Assembly (NCBI GenBank): GCA_038203095.1
Contig: JBBREH010000026.1
Location: 1 to 19,456 of the forward strand
DNA: 19,456 nucleotides
From: PALSA-1336 sp038203095
Lineage (GTDB): Bacteria; Patescibacteriota; Doudnabacteria; UBA920
Direction of reading: 5' to 3'
Of the stretch, positions 13,584 to 17,172 are shown in pieces. Under the pieces are notes generated by a model that saw only the letters and a program-made list of their open reading frames with translations, ran no database searches and was not told the DNA's origin. How positions within the stretch are numbered: the first letter of the stretch is position 1; each line of letters begins with the position of its first letter. The position numbers were made by a program, and so were the translations under genes.

Positions 13584-14477
13584 TTACTGCCGAGAAGTCG
13601 AAGTCGTGACAGGTTTTTTGTAGGTTTGTGATAAATCACGCACCCAGGAAGCGGTTAGATTAGTCGAGCCACTTACATGCTTACCGACAACCTGTACCTG
13701 GTCACCGGTTTGTAAAATACTAACGTCGCCTGAATGGCGTCCTTTATAAACAAACCTGGCCTTGGAGGCATCAACGGTATAACTAGCTCCGTCAGCCCCC
13801 GCGACAGTTAAAGCGGTGCCAGAGACCACAGTCAACGAACCTTTCAAGTTAATACCAACCATCCGTATAATAACATTTACACTGGAAGCCGCAATGTTAT
13901 TATTGGTTCTATCCCAAACACCACTAAACTTAACAGTCGCTCCCACCGTCACATCAGCCAGGCCGTTGCTGTCAGCTTGACCGTTCTTTTTAAAGACTGT
14001 TGCGCTGGTGGTATTGACGGCTTGGCTACCCCGTCCGGTTTGTGCTGTAAATCCGGAGGCGCTAACTGCGGTTACCTTGCCGGTGAATGCCCCATTTTTG
14101 GCCTGCACGGACATATCGCGAATTAAGCTGGCAAGAATACTGCTGCCGGTGACTGTGCCACGGACCTGAATGCTATCGCCGTTTTGAATATTAGCGACTT
14201 GCATAGCCGCGCCATAGCGGCGGACAATTTTGGTCTGGCTGGCATCCACAGTATAAGTGGTGCCATCTGTGCCGGTCATGGAAATGCTTACGCCGGACAC
14301 AGAAGAAACTGTGCCAGTTTTAATGTTCTGACGCTGATGTTTGGTCGCCATTTTTGCGCCAGAATTAGTATTTGCCATACTGGAGCTGGCATCTGTGTTT
14401 TGGGCAAAAGCCATTAGTGGCATTGCCATTGCCATAGCTAAAGTAGCCACGGACAATTTTTTTGCGAACTTTGTCAT
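13584..14477 (-). CDS. Secreted protein with three DUF5666-like repeats
   Basis: A 297-residue exported protein. Residues 1-25 form a signal peptide (K-K-L-S-V-A-T-L-A-M-A-M-A-M-P-L-M-A-F-A, cleavage probably before Gln26). After a Ser/Asn-rich linker come three similar beta-rich units of about 75 residues, starting near G-T-V-S-S-V-S-G, G-K-V-T-A-V-S-A-S-G and G-S-L-T-V-V-S-G. Each has a central hydrophobic pair of strands and a later G-D-x-I/V-Q-V-x-G turn; units one and three share T-Y/S-Y-T-V-D-A-S, unit two is degenerate. Such DUF5666 proteins are cell-surface or extracellular with unknown role. AAAGGA lies eight bases before the ATG. It is probably linked to the neighbouring ECF sigma factor. 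Confidence 0.8.
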   Translation of the reverse strand: MTKFAKKLSVATLAMAMAMPLMAFAQNTDASSSMANTNSGAKMATKHQRQNIKTGTVSSVSGVSISMTGTDGTTYTVDASQTKIVRRYGAAMQVANIQNGDSIQVRGTVTGSSILASLIRDMSVQAKNGAFTGKVTAVSASGFTAQTGRGSQAVNTTSATVFKKNGQADSNGLADVTVGATVKFSGVWDRTNNNIAASSVNVIIRMVGINLKGSLTVVSGTALTVAGADGASYTVDASKARFVYKGRHSGDVSILQTGDQVQVVGKHVSGSTNLTASWVRDLSQTYKKPVTTSTSRQ

Positions 14478-14530
14478 TTTTTTTCCTTTCTAATTATTTT
14501 TTAGCCTTTCATATACTATAACGCCGGTTT

Positions 14531-14543
14531 TAACAAATTGTTA
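14531..14543. promoter_or_regulatory. Palindrome upstream of the DUF5666-type gene, possible operator
   Basis: TAACAA-A-TTGTTA is a perfect 13-base palindrome about 55 bases upstream of the minus-strand ATG. A TATAGT -10-like box lies between it and the gene without a good -35, which fits a promoter needing an activator or an alternative sigma factor. This is tentative. Confidence 0.3.
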
Positions 14544-14580
14544 CACTAAAAAACATTTTCCAGGACAGACACTCAGCCAC

Positions 14581-14609
14581 TTGCCACTTTGGCTTACTTT
14601 TGATAAAAT
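14581..14609 (+). promoter_or_regulatory. Promoter of the tRNA-Asn region
   Basis: TTGCCA (14581-14586), a 17-base spacer and TAAAAT (14604-14609) with an extended TG at 14601-14602. It is the only good promoter seen before both tRNA copies, so one transcript probably covers the truncated tRNA half, the GIY-YIG gene and the intact split tRNA. A six-base-pair hairpin (14617-14633) begins at about the expected start. Confidence 0.6.
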
Positions 14610-14671
14610 ATCCAAAGATGACAATGCGTCATCGGCGTTCGGCTTATTTGAAACCGACCGAAAAATACCGT

Positions 14672-14712
14672 TCGGGAGTAGCTCTCCGCCAGCTGGCGGA
14701 GGTAGAGCAATC
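14672..14712 (+). pseudogene. Truncated tRNA-Asn 5' half with a palindrome in its D-loop
   Basis: Reads TCGGGAGTAGCTC, then a 16-base palindrome, then GGTAGAGCAATC. The two outer blocks are identical to bases 1-13 and the D-loop to anticodon-stem part of the intact tRNA-Asn at 14963-14990. In the intact copy only AGC lies between them; here TCCGCCAGCTGGCGGA replaces it. The likeness stops inside the anticodon stem, 11 bases before the GIY-YIG start codon, so it cannot make a full tRNA. Confidence 0.75.
14685..14700. repeat. Perfect 16-base palindrome in the tRNA remnant
   Basis: TCCGCCAGCTGGCGGA is its own reverse complement. It is centred on the AGC that forms the D-loop of the intact copy, as if six and seven bases had been added on either side. 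It is GC-rich and of the kind found as small dispersed palindromes in related genomes. Confidence 0.7.
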
Positions 14713-14723
14713 AAGCAAATCAT

Positions 14724-14972
14724 ATGTATTCCGTTTATGCTATATATAATACTACTTATGATAAGATTTATATAGGTCAGACTGAAAATATTATAGAACG
14801 TTTAAAACTCCATAATAAGCATATTTTTAAAGGTTATACTTCAAGATTTGACGGCGAGTGGCAACTAATTTATTCCGAAGAGGTTGATACCCGCCAAGAA
14901 GCCTTGAAACGCGAAAAACAACTAAAAAGTTATCGCGGAAGAGAATTTATAAGAAAGCATATTCGGGAGTAG
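14724..14972 (+). CDS. Small GIY-YIG nuclease family protein
   Basis: An 82-residue single-domain GIY-YIG protein (UvrC/YhbQ-like small type). The first motif is V-Y-A-I-Y, the second I-Y-I-G-Q-T at about 15-20, followed by the Arg in N-I-I-E-R-L-K-L-H-N. The later conserved block A-L-K-R-E-K-Q-L-K-S-Y-R-G-R-E-F at about 61-76 carries the metal-binding Glu of the family. The GIY element is modified (V-Y-A) but the Y-I-G is intact. The stop codon TAG is formed by bases 8-10 of the intact tRNA-Asn, so the gene overlaps the tRNA by ten bases. It lies between two copies of the tRNA 5' half, which suggests it arrived together with that duplication. No Shine-Dalgarno is seen. Confidence 0.85.
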   Translation: MYSVYAIYNTTYDKIYIGQTENIIERLKLHNKHIFKGYTSRFDGEWQLIYSEEVDTRQEALKREKQLKSYRGREFIRKHIRE

Positions 14973-14996
14973 CTCAGCGGTAGAGCAATCGGCTGT

Positions 14997-15610
14997 GAAT
15001 CCGCCTTTATCAGTAAACATAAAACTATGTCTGATACAAGGAAATATTCCGACCGCGCAGAATACCTTAAAAAGGCAGTTGATAAGCGACGCAAAAAGAT
15101 CAAAGCCATGGCTATTGCCTACAAAGGCAATAGATGTAACTTCTGTGGCTACGATCGTTGCGCCGGAGCACTTGAGTTCCATCATCTTAACCCTAAAGGA
15201 AAAGATTTCGGACTCGGAAAAAATGGATTGACTCGTTCTTGGGAACGCACCCAAAGAGAGTTGGATAAATGCATTTTAGTTTGCTCAAACTGCCATAAGG
15301 AAATTCATGCCGGTCTGTTGCAGCCTTCTCAAGTAATTGAGAACGGAAAAACGAGGTGAATTGTCCCAATAAAATTGGGATTCCGATGTCGTAAATTTAT
15401 AGCGGAATCGGAACTGGAACCCTAAATTTCGATACTGTCGAAATATGGCAATCAGCAGCCAAGCTCCCCGCCAAAGGCGGGGTGAAGGTTCAGAGACTAT
15501 CTTGAAAAAGAGTACTTATTCCGTTAAAAGCGGAACTGGGAAGCCCCTCGCATCCTTTCATCGGGGATGATGATATAGTCCACTCTTAATAGAAATATTA
15601 AGGCAAGGTG
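14997..15610 (+). ncRNA. Group I self-splicing intron (IC3-like) in tRNA-Asn, 614 bases
   Basis: The 5' exon ends in U and the intron in G, as required. P1: exon GGCUGU pairs with GCAGCC at 15320-15325, with the G-U wobble at the splice site. P10: GUU at 15317-15319 pairs with A-A-C of the 3' exon. P2 is TTCTCAA/TTGAGAA (15326-15343). The core has AATCAGCAGCCAAGC (P3/P4 region, 15450-15464), a CCCCGCC/GGCGGGG stem (15466-15482), and P7 GACTAT (15495-15500) with ATAGTC (15575-15580). P9 is a seven-base-pair stem with a GAAA loop (15585-15602). The core resembles the cyanobacterial tRNA-Leu intron. The HNH gene fills the P1 loop. Confidence 0.92.
15027..15359 (+). CDS. HNH homing endonuclease encoded in the tRNA-Asn intron
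   Basis: A 110-residue HNH nuclease. A basic N-terminal helix (K-R-R-K-K-I-K at about 20-26) precedes the zinc/HNH core: C-N-F-C at 37-40, L-E-F-H-H-L-N-P at 49-56, and V-C-S-N-C-H-K-E-I-H at 85-94. Cys37, Cys40, Cys86 and Cys89 likely bind zinc; His52/His53, Asn55 and His90/His94 form the active-site region. Its position inside a group I intron indicates a homing role, cutting intron-free tRNA-Asn genes. The last codons (L-L-Q-P-S-Q-V-I-E-N) are also the P10/P1 guide and P2 stem of the intron. The ATG lies inside a potential hairpin (15008-15036) and has no Shine-Dalgarno. Confidence 0.88.
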   Translation: MSDTRKYSDRAEYLKKAVDKRRKKIKAMAIAYKGNRCNFCGYDRCAGALEFHHLNPKGKDFGLGKNGLTRSWERTQRELDKCILVCSNCHKEIHAGLLQPSQVIENGKTR

Positions 15611-17169
15611 TAACCGATGGGTCCTGGGTTCGAATCCCAGCTCCCGAGCCAAGTAAGACGACTAGTAGAAATGCTAGCCGTTTTGCTTTTTAGAGGGGCT
15701 AGATTTAGTATTAAATCAAAGGGCTTTTTGAGCGTAAACACTAATTCTTTATCTTTGATTTGAGGGTTCTGAATTAAGAAATTGATAAAAGCTCTTTGCT
15801 CTGGCGTTTCAGAACTTTCAAAGATAGCCTTAGCTCTTTTAGCTAAAGATATTACTTTAGATATAGTGATTAAATAATCGTGGTCTGCTTTTGTATATTG
15901 TTCAATTTCTGCATTTAGTGAGTGCTGTTTATTCTTAAACTCTAACAACTTTTCGTCATATACATCCCGAGTAATACTATCCGATAACAGTAAATCTGTT
16001 AGCTTACTAATTTTGCTCTGCACAAGCTGATATTCATTTTGAATGCGGTTAAGTTGCTTCTTATGGAATGCTATTTCTGCTTCATTATTTTTCCTAAGCT
16101 CTTCTACCAAGTGTTCTTTAGTGCTATCTGGTATGCTCTCAAACTGCTCTAAAAGCTCTAAAATTGGCTCTAAGAGCTTAGTTTCAGAGACATACTCTCT
16201 CTTACATATCCCTTTGGAATTAGTGCAAGAATAATAAATATAAGTCTTTCCGCTTTTCTTCGTTTTAACCTCTGGAGTAATTGTGCAACCACATTTCTGG
16301 CACGATAAAAGGCTCTTAAAAATGAAGTTATTGGACTCAATTTTCGCTGGGTTTTTCCTTCTTCCCTTCTGCACATCTTCACACTTTTGAAATAACTCTT
16401 TGGTAATTAGTCTTTCATATTTATGCGGATAGAGAAGATTATATTTCTTTGAATATGCCATTCCATAATAGAAGGAGTCTTTAAGAATAGTATCTATATT
16501 ACTTTTAGCAATTAAATTACCTTTAACACTTTTTAAACCAAGTCCTATCATTTCTTTCCATATACTTTCGATAGAATGATTGCCTAAGGAATACAGTTCA
16601 AAAATCTTTTTTACTAACGAAGCTTTTTCTTTGTCCAAAACAATAGTTTTCTTTCCATTTTCTTCTGTGATATTTTTGTATCCAATTCTTGCTTGTCCTG
16701 TTTTCTTTCCTTCAGCTCTAAGTTTTTCAAATGCTCTTTTAACATTATCTGAAATCGCATCAGAATAATACTTTGCCAAACCCAAACTCATTCCGAATTG
16801 GAACTTAGCAACTGCTGACATATTTGAATTAATAACTTGACCATCAGATACAAAATGTAATTCTATTTCATCATTAACTGCTTTTTCGTATAGCAATGAA
16901 ACTCTTTTATCAAATACATTTCTAGAAAGTCTATCAACTTTATCAAAACAGATGGCAACTTTTTCTTTGTTCGTATCTAAGTATTCTAAAATCTTATCAA
17001 ATTCATCTCTCTTAGTTTTGTATGCGGACTCATCAAAAGAGAAGGTTTCAACTATTTCAAGACTTTCTCTCTGGCAATAATTTTGCATACGAGTAATTTG
17101 AGCAGGTAAAGAATTACCAGCTTCTCTTTGTTCTTCTGTTGATACTCTTGCCAAGATTATTGCTTTCAT
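15598..17169 (-). CDS. Large serine recombinase (site-specific integrase)
   Basis: A 523-residue serine integrase. The N-terminal catalytic domain (1-150) has A-R-V-S-T-E-E-Q with the nucleophile Ser10 and the D-R-L-S-R-N block at 79-84. The recombinase domain (about 155-275) is followed by a zinc ribbon with Cys290, Cys293, Cys315 and Cys322 and a long coiled coil (about 355-425). The last 17 residues, from W-L-G-S-W-D-S-N-P-G-P-I-G onward, are the antisense reading of the tRNA-Asn 3' exon plus the last intron bases; the TAA stop sits in intron helix P9. This points to integration at the tRNA 3' end. The start is three bases after the res stop, so it is the last gene of that operon. It is visibly more A- and T-rich than the purine genes. 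Confidence 0.93.
   Translation of the reverse strand: MKAIILARVSTEEQREAGNSLPAQITRMQNYCQRESLEIVETFSFDESAYKTKRDEFDKILEYLDTNKEKVAICFDKVDRLSRNVFDKRVSLLYEKAVNDEIELHFVSDGQVINSNMSAVAKFQFGMSLGLAKYYSDAISDNVKRAFEKLRAEGKKTGQARIGYKNITEENGKKTIVLDKEKASLVKKIFELYSLGNHSIESIWKEMIGLGLKSVKGNLIAKSNIDTILKDSFYYGMAYSKKYNLLYPHKYERLITKELFQKCEDVQKGRRKNPAKIESNNFIFKSLLSCQKCGCTITPEVKTKKSGKTYIYYSCTNSKGICKREYVSETKLLEPILELLEQFESIPDSTKEHLVEELRKNNEAEIAFHKKQLNRIQNEYQLVQSKISKLTDLLLSDSITRDVYDEKLLEFKNKQHSLNAEIEQYTKADHDYLITISKVISLAKRAKAIFESSETPEQRAFINFLIQNPQIKDKELVFTLKKPFDLILNLAPLKSKTASISTSRLTWLGSWDSNPGPIGYTLP
15624..15651. other. Probable attachment site (attL or attR) in the tRNA-Asn 3' end
   Basis: The recombinase frame runs without a break from element DNA into the tRNA T-arm and acceptor stem (15624-15651), and the tRNA 3' end is intact with CCA. 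That is the arrangement left when an element integrates into the 3' end of a tRNA and restores it. The core site cannot be defined without the other end, which lies outside the window. Confidence 0.45.
15659..15691 (+). terminator. Terminator after tRNA-Asn
   Basis: CGaCTAG (15659-15665) pairs with CTAGcCG (15674-15680) with one mismatch and an eight-base loop, followed by TTTTGCTTTTT. It begins eight bases after the CCA and lies antisense within the recombinase gene. Confidence 0.5.
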
Positions 17170-17172
17170 AAA

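Larger units (their letters stand above)
14963..15651 (+). tRNA. tRNA-Asn(GUU), split by a group I intron; exons 14963-14996 and 15611-15651
   Basis: The 5' exon gives acceptor TCGGGAG, D-arm GCTC/GAGC and anticodon 5' strand ATCGG plus C-U-G-U. The 3' exon starts U-A-A, then CCGAT, variable loop GGGTC, T-arm CTGGG-TTCGAAT-CCCAG, acceptor CTCCCGA, discriminator G and encoded CCA. Joined, all stems pair fully and the anticodon loop is CUGUUAA, giving GUU. The G discriminator fits Asn and argues against His (which the unspliced GUG would suggest). The intron splits the anticodon between U35 and U36. A terminator-like hairpin follows at 15659-15691. The recombinase gene overlaps the whole 3' exon on the other strand. 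Confidence 0.9.

Noticed and set aside
14922..15254. Minus-strand 110-codon frame over the tRNA 5' exon and HNH gene
   Set aside because: It is the antisense of the HNH core and tRNA and shows no independent signals.
15466..15482. CCCCGCC/GGCGGGG hairpin as a separate palindromic element
   Set aside because: It falls in the normal P5/P6 region of the intron core, so a structural role explains it.
14963..15651. tRNA-His(GUG) reading of the unspliced 5' exon
   Set aside because: The GUG comes from intron bases. Splicing at U35/G15610 gives GUU, full pairing and a G discriminator, all fitting Asn; His tRNA would need an extra 5' G and a C discriminator.
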